Part shown: in pieces, positions 17,901 to 25,090 of the stretch
Position numbering within the stretch: position 1 is the stretch's first letter
Layout of the letters: each line of letters opens with the position of its first letter
Assembly (NCBI RefSeq): GCF_900182955.1
Contig: NZ_FXUL01000025.1
Coordinates: forward strand, 27,244-91,243
DNA: 64,000 nucleotides
Direction of reading: 5' to 3'
From: Noviherbaspirillum suwonense
Lineage (GTDB): Bacteria; Pseudomonadota; Gammaproteobacteria; Burkholderiales; Burkholderiaceae_D
Made by a program: the position numbers and the translations under genes
The notes under the pieces: generated by a model
What the model saw: only the letters and a program-made list of their open reading frames with translations
Told to the model about the DNA's origin: nothing
The model's database searches: none

Positions 17901-18772
17901 TCGCCAATGCCGTCGAGACCAGCCTGCCGCTGATGGAAGCCGCCGGCCACCACCTGACGATCGACATGACCGAGGAAGTGCTGGCGCTCGATGGCGACCC
18001 GGTCAGGCTGTCGCAGGTCCTCAGCAACCTGTTGAACAATGCCGCCAAGTACACCCCGAACGGCGGTCGCATCGACATAACCGCCTATCGCGTCGGGTCC
18101 GAAGCAGTTGTCTCGGTCACCGATACCGGGGTCGGGATACCGGCGGAATCCCTGCCGGAAGTGTTTGAAATGTTCACCCAGGTCGGACGCAACATGGAGC
18201 GCTCGCAAGGCGGGCTCGGGATCGGCCTGTCGCTGGCGCACCGGCTCATCGAGCTGCATGGCGGAGCGATATCCGCGGTCAGCGCCGGCAGCGGACGCGG
18301 CAGCGTCTTTACCGTGCGCCTGCCGCTTGCCGCCGATGCGGGTCCGGCGCCGCTCTCCTCCGTTCCGGGCGCGGCCGGCGCCGATAGCGCCGCCACCGGC
18401 TTGCGGGTGCTGGTGGTGGACGACAATACGGACGCCGCCCAGAGCCTTGCCGAGCTGCTCGATCTGAGCGGGCATGCGACGCTCGTGGTCGACAACGGCC
18501 ATCGCGCGCTGCAGGAAGCCCAGGCATTCCGGCCAGACCTGGTGATCCTCGATATCGGCATGCCGGGCATGAACGGTTACGAGGTCGCCAAGGTCATGCG
18601 GAAGACTGCCGGCGTGGAGCACGCGGTGCTGGTGGCATTGACCGGCTGGGGAAGCGAGGCGGACCGGGCCAGGGCGCTGGAGGCCGGGTTCGACCAGCAC
18701 CTGACCAAGCCGGTGGAGTTTTCCACCATCGACCGCATGCTGACGGCGGCGAGGCGTGCGAGACACCCGTAG
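14945..18772 (+). CDS. Hybrid sensor histidine kinase with two kinase modules and two receiver domains
   Basis: A 1275-residue, apparently soluble signalling protein. The order is: PAS-like sensor (~20-165, beginning WSSTPLGPVETWPQSLR); GAF-like region (~180-340); HisKA with SHEFRTPLSLI (His364) and HATPase with GTGIGLALLQELVKLHGG; receiver 1 (Asp686 in LLLSDVMMPRLDG, Lys in LVKPF). Then a PAS domain (~760-890), a second HisKA with AHELRNPLAPI (His915), a second HATPase (GGLGIGLSLAHRLIELHGG) and receiver 2 (Asp1203 in VILDIGMPGMNG). All phosphotransfer residues are present. I see no membrane span and no output domain, so a separate response regulator is expected. It starts at GTG, with GGAG about nine bases upstream. 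It is monocistronic, ending at a shared terminator. Confidence 0.9.
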   Translation: MQENTKAASVQMSPSDDLNWLSGGGEMGALIRSMDWSSTPLGPVETWPQSLRTSVSLCLSSTFPILVAWGPEDIQIYNDSYRPICGAKHPESMGQNFKICWATALPVVGDAFDRAHRGEGTYIRDQRMFLDRNGYLEEAFMTFSFSPIRDESGNVGGIFHPITENTDQVLGARRTQSLRDLSVQLNRAKTIGELGGLLSSEHPNLLPDLPFILFYKAAPDGVLHLCANAGLPADAPLAPPTVDSSADGGWPFAAAARSRAIEEVPDLERRFGRVDCGPYPEAPTSALILPISVAGMEQPYGYVVAGVSARRALDAEYRSFYELLMNTVNTAVGNITAYEQEQKRAEALAEIDRAKTAFFSNVSHEFRTPLSLIFGPLDDSLTDPEEPLGPRQRARLEVTHRNALRLLKLVNSLLDFSKIEAGRAQAVYAPLDLSRLTLDLTSVFRSAMEKAGLDFDVAVSDLPEPVHVDRDMWEKIVFNLLSNAFKFTMQGAVQVRLERHGNAARLSVRDTGSGIPDAELPRVFERFHRVEGAQGRSFEGTGIGLALLQELVKLHGGHIHVESRVGVGSVFYVDIPFGTSHLPAAHIAATPADERAGGAIGAAFVEEALRWLPEDAATRPADPGVAEAPAAAGRQRARVLVVDDNSDMRNYVKGLLERDMVVETCADGEDALAAVLRKPPDLLLSDVMMPRLDGFGLLKKIRATEAISHVPVILLSARAGEEARIEGLQAGADDYLVKPFAANELLARVKKQIDQSRERRSARKALEESEAYFRSLVDSSPAMLWITDASGRCTYLSKRWFEYTGRKPADGPFLNWLQSVHPEEQQRVARVFMAANSEHAPFVLDYRSRRHDGEFRWVIDSGAPRFDADGSFLGYIGSVIDVHERKGAEQKLQLLADELFETNRRKSEFLATLAHELRNPLAPIRNGLEVMRLTAGNTTAWNKVRDMMERQVFHMVHLVDDLLDVARISSGKVALRKERVELHRIVANAVETSLPLMEAAGHHLTIDMTEEVLALDGDPVRLSQVLSNLLNNAAKYTPNGGRIDITAYRVGSEAVVSVTDTGVGIPAESLPEVFEMFTQVGRNMERSQGGLGIGLSLAHRLIELHGGAISAVSAGSGRGSVFTVRLPLAADAGPAPLSSVPGAAGADSAATGLRVLVVDDNTDAAQSLAELLDLSGHATLVVDNGHRALQEAQAFRPDLVILDIGMPGMNGYEVAKVMRKTAGVEHAVLVALTGWGSEADRARALEAGFDQHLTKPVEFSTIDRMLTAARRARHP

Positions 18773-18812
18773 CTGGCCAGGCCGCCAGTCGCATCCGGGG
18801 TTGCCAATGCAA

Positions 18813-18835
18813 AAAGCCCGCACGCAGCGGGCTTT
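18813..18835. terminator. Bidirectional intrinsic terminator
   Basis: The perfect 9-bp stem AAAGCCCGC/GCGGGCTTT has a 5-base loop and is flanked by A-run and T-rich arms. It lies between the convergent hybrid kinase gene and the minus-strand ice-binding-like gene and can serve both. Confidence 0.85.
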
Positions 18836-18856
18836 CCGAGGGTGTAGCTGGACTGC

Positions 18857-19675
18857 TTACGCGTTCCTGCGCTTTGCTGACTGGCGGCGCGATGCGGCAA
18901 CGCCAATGAGACCAATCCCCAGAAGGGCCAGAGGCGCCGGCTCGGGAATGGCCTGTCCATTTCCCGAATCAGGGGCGGTGGCGCAACTGGTCGATATCGT
19001 GTTCGTATCCATCGTCACGGCGCCGTTTAAGGCCAGCGCCCTACCGCAGCGTATCGAAGCGCTGTTGTTCAGCGTAATGCTCTGGTTCGCAAGAATGCTG
19101 CCTTCGAACAGGCTGCCGGTCCCAAGCGTGGCTGAGCTTCCAACCTGAAAGAAGACGCTGGCATTCGTCCCGCCGTTGATGAGGTCAAGGACGGCGCTGC
19201 TGGCAGTCGTCAATGCGGTTCCGATCTGGAATACGAACAGCGCACCGGGATCGTTCATCGCGTCAAGAACGAGATTGCCCGTCAGGTAAGCGTCTGAATC
19301 AAACCGATACACACCCGGCAGAAGGACGCCCACGCTCCCCAGGTCCTGTCCGCTTAAATTAACGGACTGGGCGGATGACTGCGCTGCCAGGAAGTTGTAT
19401 GCAGCAAGCGCATCGAACTGTGCTTGCTGTGCGACCGAGTCGGTGTTGTGCACCGTGCCTGTGATGTCAATGCTGCCCAATCCGGTGATCGAGGCGCCGG
19501 GTGACAGACCGAGATCACCATTGATCATAGTGAGACCAGTATTACTGATGGTCGAAGCGCCTGATACCGCAAAGCTTTCGGCGGATCCGAGGATTGAGTC
19601 TGCAAGCGCGGGAGCAGAGCTGAAGGCAAGTGCGGCAAGGAGCGCGGCCGCTGATGTCATTCCAAAGGTGTGCAT
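18857..19675 (-). CDS. DUF3494 (ice-binding-like) PEP-CTERM surface protein
   Basis: 272 residues. A signal peptide ([15 protein letters not shown], then [12 protein letters not shown]) leads into a full DUF3494 domain: [27 protein letters not shown], later [19 protein letters not shown] and [28 protein letters not shown]. This beta-solenoid family includes bacterial ice-binding proteins. The C-terminus is a complete PEP-CTERM sorting signal: [19 protein letters not shown] followed by a basic SRRQSAKRR tail. Such proteins are cleaved and sorted by exosortase, which is not in the window. A sigma-54-type promoter lies ~110 bases upstream. Ice binding itself is not proven; DUF3494 proteins may be general adhesins. 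Confidence 0.9.
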   Translation of the reverse strand: MHTFGMTSAAALLAALAFSSAPALADSILGSAESFAVSGASTISNTGLTMINGDLGLSPGASITGLGSIDITGTVHNTDSVAQQAQFDALAAYNFLAAQSSAQSVNLSGQDLGSVGVLLPGVYRFDSDAYLTGNLVLDAMNDPGALFVFQIGTALTTASSAVLDLINGGTNASVFFQVGSSATLGTGSLFEGSILANQSITLNNSASIRCGRALALNGAVTMDTNTISTSCATAPDSGNGQAIPEPAPLALLGIGLIGVAASRRQSAKRRNA

Positions 19676-19781
19676 GTAATCTCTTATCTGGCGCTCGGCT
19701 TATTGCCGGCTTGTCGTCGAGCTCGATTTAACTACACGCTTAATCACATATAGCCCTGCTTCTTACTAATTCCTTCCCTCT

Positions 19782-19798
19782 AGCAATTATTGAGCCCA
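19782..19798 (-). promoter_or_regulatory. Candidate sigma-54 (-24/-12) promoter for the DUF3494 gene
   Basis: On the minus strand the sequence reads GGGC-TCAATAA-TTGCT. It has GG and GC ten bases apart and matches the TGGCAC-N5-TTGCW consensus at the -24 GGC and the whole -12 element. It lies about 110 bases before the gene start. RpoN with PrsK/PrsR is known to control PEP-CTERM genes in related bacteria. Confidence 0.5.
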
Positions 19799-20078
19799 GG
19801 AAAATTACTTATAAACATCAAACAGTTACGAATTTAATCCCGCGAATTTCCAGTGAAGTGTAAATTATTCTGACAAGACTTTTTAATGATGTCCTCAGAC
19901 GACAGTCTGATCGGCTAGGCCCTGAACCTGCCAAAGAGTCGCGCTAAGCTGCCAAGGCGGGCGCTGGCGGCATTGCCCAGGCGTGATGCGCCCATTGCCG
20001 TCGTGGAGACAAATGGGGCGCCATTAATGCTGAGGCGCCCCTGGGGTAACCAAAAGATACGGGTGATCGTGGATCGAC
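19799..20078. other. Intergenic DNA without recognised features
   Basis: This is the remainder of the gap between the ice-binding-like gene and the DUF2061 gene. It is AT-rich on the left and GC-rich on the right. I found no open frame with family similarity, no RNA gene and no terminator. Confidence 0.5.
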
Positions 20079-20498
20079 TCAGGCTGGCGTCGGCTGCATG
20101 CCGCGTCTGGTTTCAAGGCGCTGGGCGAAACGCTCCCAGGCCCGGTCGTGATACGGAAGCAGAAGCATATTGCAGGCTGGCTCGAGCACAACGGCGAGGC
20201 CGCCGAACGCAGCCGAGCCGGTAGCCCAATACATCACGGCAAAAGCCACCCCCATGTGCATGCCGGCCTGGCTGAGCTTTTCGGTGGCAAGGAAGGTGAC
20301 CCGTCTTGCGGAAGGCTGTCCGGCGCGGACCTTCGCCCAGGCGCGCGCGTGGAGCGGCAGCAGCACCACGTTGATCATCGGTTCGAGCAACGCGGCAAGT
20401 CCGCCAAAGGCCACCGAACCGGTCAGGAAATACATGATGCCGAAGGCGATGCCCATGTGCGTGACGACCTGGCTGACTGTTCTTGCTGCAATGACCAT
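20079..20498 (-). CDS. Tandem DUF2061 membrane protein
   Basis: 139 residues containing two copies of the short DUF2061 unit. Copy one is QVVTHMGIAFGIMYFLTGSVAFGGLAALLEPMINVVLLPLHARAW (about residues 10-54). Copy two is QAGMHMGVAFAVMYWATGSAAFGGLAVVLEPACNMLLLPYHDRAW (about 76-120). Each copy has two hydrophobic segments, so four membrane spans are likely. The His-Met and Glu-Pro positions are conserved between copies. The function of the family is unknown. GGGAGG lies five bases before the ATG. The Fur-box match 40 bases upstream suggests induction on iron limitation. Confidence 0.85.
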   Translation of the reverse strand: MVIAARTVSQVVTHMGIAFGIMYFLTGSVAFGGLAALLEPMINVVLLPLHARAWAKVRAGQPSARRVTFLATEKLSQAGMHMGVAFAVMYWATGSAAFGGLAVVLEPACNMLLLPYHDRAWERFAQRLETRRGMQPTPA

Positions 20499-20537
20499 CT
20501 GATCCTCCCGTTGATTGTTCTGGACTATTGGGACAGA

Positions 20538-20552
20538 TGATAATTATTCTCA
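20538..20552 (-). promoter_or_regulatory. Fur box candidate
   Basis: TGATAATTATTCTCA matches 14 of 15 positions of the 7-1-7 Fur inverted repeat TGATAATNATTATCA. It sits 40 bases before the DUF2061 start, where bound Fur would block transcription. Confidence 0.6.
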
Positions 20553-21113
20553 TTAAATAGTTCTAATTGATTGATGCTAGGAAGTTCATAGGGTTGCTCT
20601 ATATCGTCAATGCCTGGATTTCGGATGCCGGCACTGCCAAGTGTGTGAATCTGTTCCTGCGCCGGGCGTCGTCATGGGGAACAAGGCCACATACAGCCAC
20701 TCATGGGTCTTGGGGCGCCGCTTGGGAAATAGGTGAATCTGCAAAACTTGCGTTCTGGGTACACCAAGCAGCCTGTCCAGGAAACGGTGCGTGCTCTTAG
20801 CCAGTCCGGCGGTAAACGCTTTACTTGATAACGAAGTCAATGCACGGTTCATTAGCCTGCAATGGCGCGGTCCACGGCAAAAGCTGTGAATGACCTGTGC
20901 ATGGCGCGGACGGGTTTCCTGTGGACAGTGCGTTGGAAAGGAATGTGCATATGCGGCCCGACCGGTTTTTATGCAAGATGATATTTATGCTTTAAATCAA
21001 GTACTTGATCGAACTTCCCCATACATATCCACAGGCTTACGCACCAATTCTGTGTGTAACTTCTGCCTTATTTTTAGGCACTGCTTCAGATACCGAATAA
21101 TGCGGACGCAAAA
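20553..21113. other. Intergenic DNA, no supported gene
   Basis: About 560 bases between the Fur box and the next terminator. An 81-codon minus-strand frame (20607-20852) has no ribosome site and no recognisable family, and I do not call it. The right part (20960-21080) is AT-rich. Confidence 0.4.
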
Positions 21114-21134
21114 AAGCCCGCATGCGGCGGGCTT
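21114..21134 (-). terminator. Intrinsic terminator of PEP-CTERM gene
   Basis: The perfect 8-bp stem AAGCCCGC/GCGGGCTT has a 5-base loop and is preceded by an A-run on the plus strand, which reads as a U-run on the minus strand. It lies 21 bases past the stop of the gene at 21155-21721. Confidence 0.85.
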
Positions 21135-21154
21135 CGATGGCGCAGTTCAACTGC

Positions 21155-21721
21155 TTATCCGTTCTTGCTTCTTGCTAACCTGCGGCGCGATGCGGCGAAG
21201 CCAAACAGGCCAAGGCAAAGCAGGGCAACGGTAGCTGGTTCTGGAACGGCTGCAACGTCTAGCGACAAAATGTTGCCGGTTCCGAAAGGTAGCCCTACAA
21301 AATTAATCCGAATCGTATTTGCATCAAAAAATATTCTGGAGCTATCAAAACCTGCTAGCGTACTTGAATCGTTGATCGTCACCGAATTAAAGTCAGGGAT
21401 TGTCCCATTGACGTCCGTGAGGACAAATCCATTAAACGGTACATTGCCGCCAAAATTCCCATTGCTACCGAAATTAAGCAGCAGATTTGTATCCGAAATA
21501 TCGAGGCTTGCGATGTTATCCACAATATTCGGTATTTCCACACCGGTGCGCACCAAAACACTAGAAGGATAGGGCGTAGTGCCGGTAGCAGGATAGTGAA
21601 CCCCAACCGTTGGATAGTTGTAGTCATATCCCAGAGTTTGCCCCTCAAGTACAGCAGCATGCACTGCTCCAGAAAGCAGGAATGTAGTGGCAACAATTTT
21701 CAGTTTGATAGTAAGTCTCAT
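21155..21721 (-). CDS. PEP-CTERM sorting domain protein
   Basis: 188 residues: a signal peptide (KLKIVATTFLLSGAVHA, before AVLEGQ), a ~135-residue beta-rich middle, and the sorting signal VPEPATVALLCLGLFGFAASRRRLAR. The middle (YDYNYPTVGVHYPATG, SLDISDTNLLLNFGSNGNFGG, INFVGLPFGTGNILSLDV) resembles the carbohydrate/jelly-roll-like ectodomains common in this class but I cannot name the family. The base composition is distinctly AT-richer than the surrounding operons. A sigma-54-type promoter precedes it and an intrinsic terminator follows, so it is monocistronic. Confidence 0.85.
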   Translation of the reverse strand: MRLTIKLKIVATTFLLSGAVHAAVLEGQTLGYDYNYPTVGVHYPATGTTPYPSSVLVRTGVEIPNIVDNIASLDISDTNLLLNFGSNGNFGGNVPFNGFVLTDVNGTIPDFNSVTINDSSTLAGFDSSRIFFDANTIRINFVGLPFGTGNILSLDVAAVPEPATVALLCLGLFGFAASRRRLARSKNG

Positions 21722-21758
21722 CTTGGTCTCCTCGGTTTAAATTCAATAAGTTCAGAAT

Positions 21759-21774
21759 AGCAACTTACATACCA
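21759..21774 (-). promoter_or_regulatory. Candidate sigma-54 (-24/-12) promoter
   Basis: On the minus strand it reads TGGTATG-TAAG-TTGCT. GG and GC are exactly ten bases apart and 10 of 12 consensus positions match TGGCACG-N4-TTGCW. The -12 element lies about 40 bases before the PEP-CTERM gene start. Confidence 0.6.
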
Positions 21775-21978
21775 TAGAGAAATAATTCTTTTAAATCAAT
21801 TACTTAACTTTTTAACAACTATTCCCACGTCCTCGACTGTCAGAATTGTCGACACGCAATTATTGGGGTTAAAGTGATGGATAGGAAATAGATGCTAGCG
21901 CAAACAGACAGATTGGGCTTCCCAACATCCAACTTAGCTCCGTTGCGTATTGAGCCGGCGCCAAGAGCGTGCACTAGG

Positions 21979-22104
21979 TTACGCGCTGAAAAGTGATTCC
22001 AGATACTTGTAGACTGGTCGGGCGAACGGGAAAAAAATCAGGATGAGAAATCCCACTGAAAACAAAACCAGAAGAATGGCCAAAATGAATCTGACAAGTC
22101 TCAT
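21979..22104 (-). CDS. Possible 41-residue membrane peptide
   Basis: The translation is MRLVRFILAILLVLFSVGFL followed by ILIFFPFARPVYKYLESLFSA. It has a basic N-terminus, one long hydrophobic helix and a short amphipathic tail, as in typical small inner-membrane proteins. No Shine-Dalgarno sequence is evident, but TATTAT lies about 8-13 bases before the ATG, which would fit a leaderless or near-leaderless message. It could be chance in AT-rich DNA. The rest of 21775-22412 shows no other feature I can support. Confidence 0.3.
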   Translation of the reverse strand: MRLVRFILAILLVLFSVGFLILIFFPFARPVYKYLESLFSA

Positions 22105-22412
22105 ACTATAAATAATATCAAAATTGCATCTTTGCACGGGATTTTTCTGGCTCGGCGCTGGATGCTGTATCAGGTCGGCGCCGAAAATCAGCAGACGGTA
22201 AATCAGCTAAGCGGCTTTAACAAGTTCTCGTGCCATTCGGCCTAAGGCCAAGTTAGCTCCGGTTACGACACTATCCCTAGCGGGCAGAGAACCGTTACGG
22301 CGTAACGATTCTTTCCCGTCCGAATTTGACCGTTTATGGCATTCCATATAAACATGCAATTTATACAAAGGAAAAAAATCCCACGCTAGGCGAGCTTCCA
22401 ACTACAGGTTGA

Positions 22413-23108
22413 CTAGTTAGGCGTTGTTGCTTTTAATGATTTGCAACGGGAAGTAGCGAGATAAACTAAGCCGAGACCAACTAAAAAAAAGCTACTTGGT
22501 TCAGGCAGAGCATTCACGAACGATACGTCGAATGAACTGCTGATGACCTGAGACCCGGATGATACAAAGGTTAAAAGGTCGCCTGATGGCGAAGCTAATG
22601 TAAAAGAAGTAGACGTACCCGACGTCGATACAATGAAGTCTCCGCAATTGGTACTACAATATAGCGCTTGGCCAGACGCAATCAAACGATCATCGCTTGA
22701 TTTAAAAGTGTTCCACTCGGTAGAACCGTTTATTGGGTGGTCAAAAATGGTGTCGAGATTTGTGTCCAGATAGATAACGAAGCTGTGTCCATCTATAAGA
22801 TGGAACAACGTTGAAGCGCCTGTTTGACTGTACGTACCATTAGCTTCATAGAGGCCATAAAGACCGTAGTAATCCCCTTCTGCCTGCCAAACCAAGGATG
22901 AACTGAAAGTGCCGCCGGTTCCAACTAGTTCACCAATGCTAGAAAATCTCTGAACGGAATGACCCGTAATTTTGTCAACGGATATCCTTGTGGGTGGCGC
23001 GCCATAAACGAGTGCCTCAGTCACGAGGAGACTCGAGTAACTTTGCGCCACTGCTGTCGAGCTTATAAGTGCAAGAATGGACGCCGCTGTCATGATTTTT
23101 CTAAGCAT
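22413..23108 (-). CDS. PepA-like PEP-CTERM protein
   Basis: 231 residues: a signal peptide (KIMTAASILALISSTAVA, then QSYSSLLV), a ~180-residue ectodomain and the sorting signal LPEPSSFFLVGLGLVYLATSRCKS. The ectodomain parts VDKITGHSVQRF, WQAEGDYYGLYGLYEANGTYSQTGASTLFHLI and SFVIYLDTNLDTIF align with the PepA remnant at 25091-25665 (VAEKVTGNYVD, YGIYALYTASGTVSKSGSATTFTLV, SLSIYKGPNRDTVF). It therefore belongs to the flocculation-associated PepA-like group, which in Zoogloea and relatives supports floc formation. The protein is AT-rich in codon choice. I saw no sigma-54 site upstream. Confidence 0.8.
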   Translation of the reverse strand: MLRKIMTAASILALISSTAVAQSYSSLLVTEALVYGAPPTRISVDKITGHSVQRFSSIGELVGTGGTFSSSLVWQAEGDYYGLYGLYEANGTYSQTGASTLFHLIDGHSFVIYLDTNLDTIFDHPINGSTEWNTFKSSDDRLIASGQALYCSTNCGDFIVSTSGTSTSFTLASPSGDLLTFVSSGSQVISSSFDVSFVNALPEPSSFFLVGLGLVYLATSRCKSLKATTPN

Positions 23109-23337
23109 AGAATTTTAATAAGTGAATGCAAAAAATGTTTTTATATAAACTTCTTTTGAAATAATAAAACTCAACCAATTCAACGGATTAGAATAAACTC
23201 GGGCGGACAAAATTTATTACCGCAGATATTGCTTGCAGGCACTTTCATGTCTCCGATATCGACTGTATCGATATAAAAAGGTACACGCTCAGCGAACTTT
23301 GAGATGTAACTCGCCTAGTGATGCATTCCGGTTCTTT

Positions 23338-23946
23338 CTACCTGCGACGCTTTGCTGCGACGCTGAGTAGGCCGAGACCTAGCAAGGCAAACGAGGTTGG
23401 TTCTGATACTGGATTTGAATTAGTAAATTTATATTTGACCGGACTGCCGGTATAGAAAATACTGTTTGAAAAATAATGAAATGAGTTGTTCTACGGTGTA
23501 GTAGTCCATTCCAACCCTGTTACTAATGCAGTCCCAAAATCAACTTCCAAACCATGTACGTGGAATTCGCTAAATGTCGTACCGATGTAGACTTTAGTCC
23601 AAATACCATCCAACTCAAGGTCCAGCATCCCCACGGAAGCACTGCCATCATGGCTATGGTACTCAGCAGTGCATAAACCACCACACGCAACGTACAAATC
23701 AGAAGCAATTACTTTAAGATGGCTTGCTTGAATAGCATCAACCGTCAATGATGATGTATCGAAATCGGCAGCGCCGGTCCATTCAACATTTACCGCAAAG
23801 GCTGCATTCACCAGCAGCACGCTTGCCACAAGACCAGACTTAATAACGCTCTTAGCTACTAGCAAGTTTAGTTTTTCACTTTGGGTTTCCAAGTGCGAGA
23901 AATCTTTAGTTTTTCTACCTAGCAATAACCATGCCGAAGTTTCCAA
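23338..23946 (-). pseudogene. PEP-CTERM protein gene interrupted by an in-frame TAG
   Basis: The minus-strand frame runs 151 codons from a TTG at 23946. It includes a signal peptide (KSGLVASVLLVNAAFA) and a beta-rich ectodomain ending GLEWTTTP, then meets TAG at 23493-23491. The same frame continues for 50 more codons to a stop at 23338. Those codons encode NPVSEPTSFALLGLGLLSVAAKRRR, a PEP-CTERM signal whose first Pro is Ser. The sorting signal is thus cut off by one nonsense codon. Start choice is uncertain, since no ribosome site is visible before 23946. I read it as a recently broken gene; sequencing error or amber readthrough are alternatives. Confidence 0.75.
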
Positions 23947-24491
23947 AACAGAATAAGTCGTTGTAAATCAAATATTTGTCAATTATCAATTGCTGCAAAA
24001 AATATTACTGTAAATAAATTCGACATTGCATGACTCTTGAACCGCAGAATATTTATAAAGGAAACCTTTAAGACCATATGCAAAACGTTACTTTCGGCTT
24101 TGTTAAAATATATCGCTTTCATACCTATCTGAATTGGAAGCCTTGCGCCTACCAGCACATGCGGGAAAGGCAAATGCCCGTATCCCTATCCGCGTACGAG
24201 TGTAAGCACTGAAGACCAGGCAACAAGGAAGCCGTGGCTCAAGCTCGGGCGCGCTCGCTAAAAGATGGATCACTGGTATGCCGATGAGGGAGTATCAGGG
24301 AAGTCCACGCCTGCGGTCCGCCAGAGTGCTCGACCAGATCCTTGATGGCGGGACGCCCATAGGCTCGAAGCCGACCGTCTTGGACGCGATGCACTTGATG
24401 TCGGCGGCACGAGCAAGCTGCCAGGCGTCCGCAACATTCAAATGATTGCGCTGTAGTCCAGGAAACTGGGTCTGACCTTTCGCCTGCCAAG
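23947..24491. other. Intergenic DNA with unidentified degenerate coding traces
   Basis: The left half is AT-rich. From about 24240 to 24470 the minus strand has open but unrecognised stretches (for example VADAWQLARAADIKCIASKT), with no start or ribosome site. This is probably debris of an old insertion, but I cannot name it. Confidence 0.3.
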
Positions 24492-24720
24492 GCGATGCTG
24501 GCTATGCTCGCGGCATTTCGGCGAAATGGAGCGTGTTTGTTCTACGCGTAGTGCGCACATAGGGCGAAAAAGAAAGGCAAGAAGCTGTGCCGTCCGACCA
24601 AGACCAGCGTGACACAGCGCAGGCAGATACTGGCCGAGCACCAGGCCAGTATTACCGTTAGGGCACTGTACCGGCAATAGGGTGTGTCTCGCTTCAGCAT
24701 TGCCCGTATTGCGAAGCCAG
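24492..24720 (+). pseudogene. Serine recombinase (resolvase) C-terminal remnant
   Basis: One frame reads AMLAMLAAF, then ~13 scrambled codons with a TAG, then RAKKKGKKLCRPTKTSVTQR and RQILAEHQASITVRALYRQ, a second TAG, and GVSRFSIARI. This is the end of the catalytic domain, the GRPxK hinge and the DNA-binding helix-turn-helix of a Tn3/Gin-type serine recombinase. The N-terminal catalytic Ser region is absent and two stops interrupt the frame, so it is dead. It marks a past mobile element here. Confidence 0.65.
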
Positions 24721-25090
24721 CAGGGGCCTTGGCCCAGGTCGAACCCATTGTTGCATCGACCTGCTTGCGGAGCGCATCATGAGAACGGTTGCCGGGCGAG
24801 AGAGGACATACTCGGCACTAACTTGAGCCGCTACAGTTAATCTCTATAGTGACTTCTTTTAATCCTGGAACTTCATGTCGCCCTGCGCCGCTCCATGGTG
24901 CAGGCGCGTGCGCGGCTCCTTTGGGTAACGCGGGCACTGCGCCAGGGCGCTACCCTTGATGGCGATGTGTGACGCGTAACTACGCCGCTCAAAATGAAGC
25001 CGGCATTATGGATGAACCAAGGAGCCGGGATAGACTTGCTTCCTGCGTCTTCCCTATGACTTTCTGCTTGTCGCCGGCGGGAGGCGTTGA
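24721..25090. other. Intergenic DNA without recognised features
   Basis: The stretch between the recombinase remnant and the PepA-like remnant. I saw no gene, RNA or terminator. Confidence 0.4.

Noticed and set aside
20607..20852. 81-codon minus-strand open frame between the DUF2061 and PEP-CTERM genes
   Set aside because: No ribosome site, no signal or membrane pattern and no family that I recognise.
22207..22401. 64-codon minus-strand open frame
   Set aside because: No ribosome site, composition unlike a protein of the host, no recognisable features.
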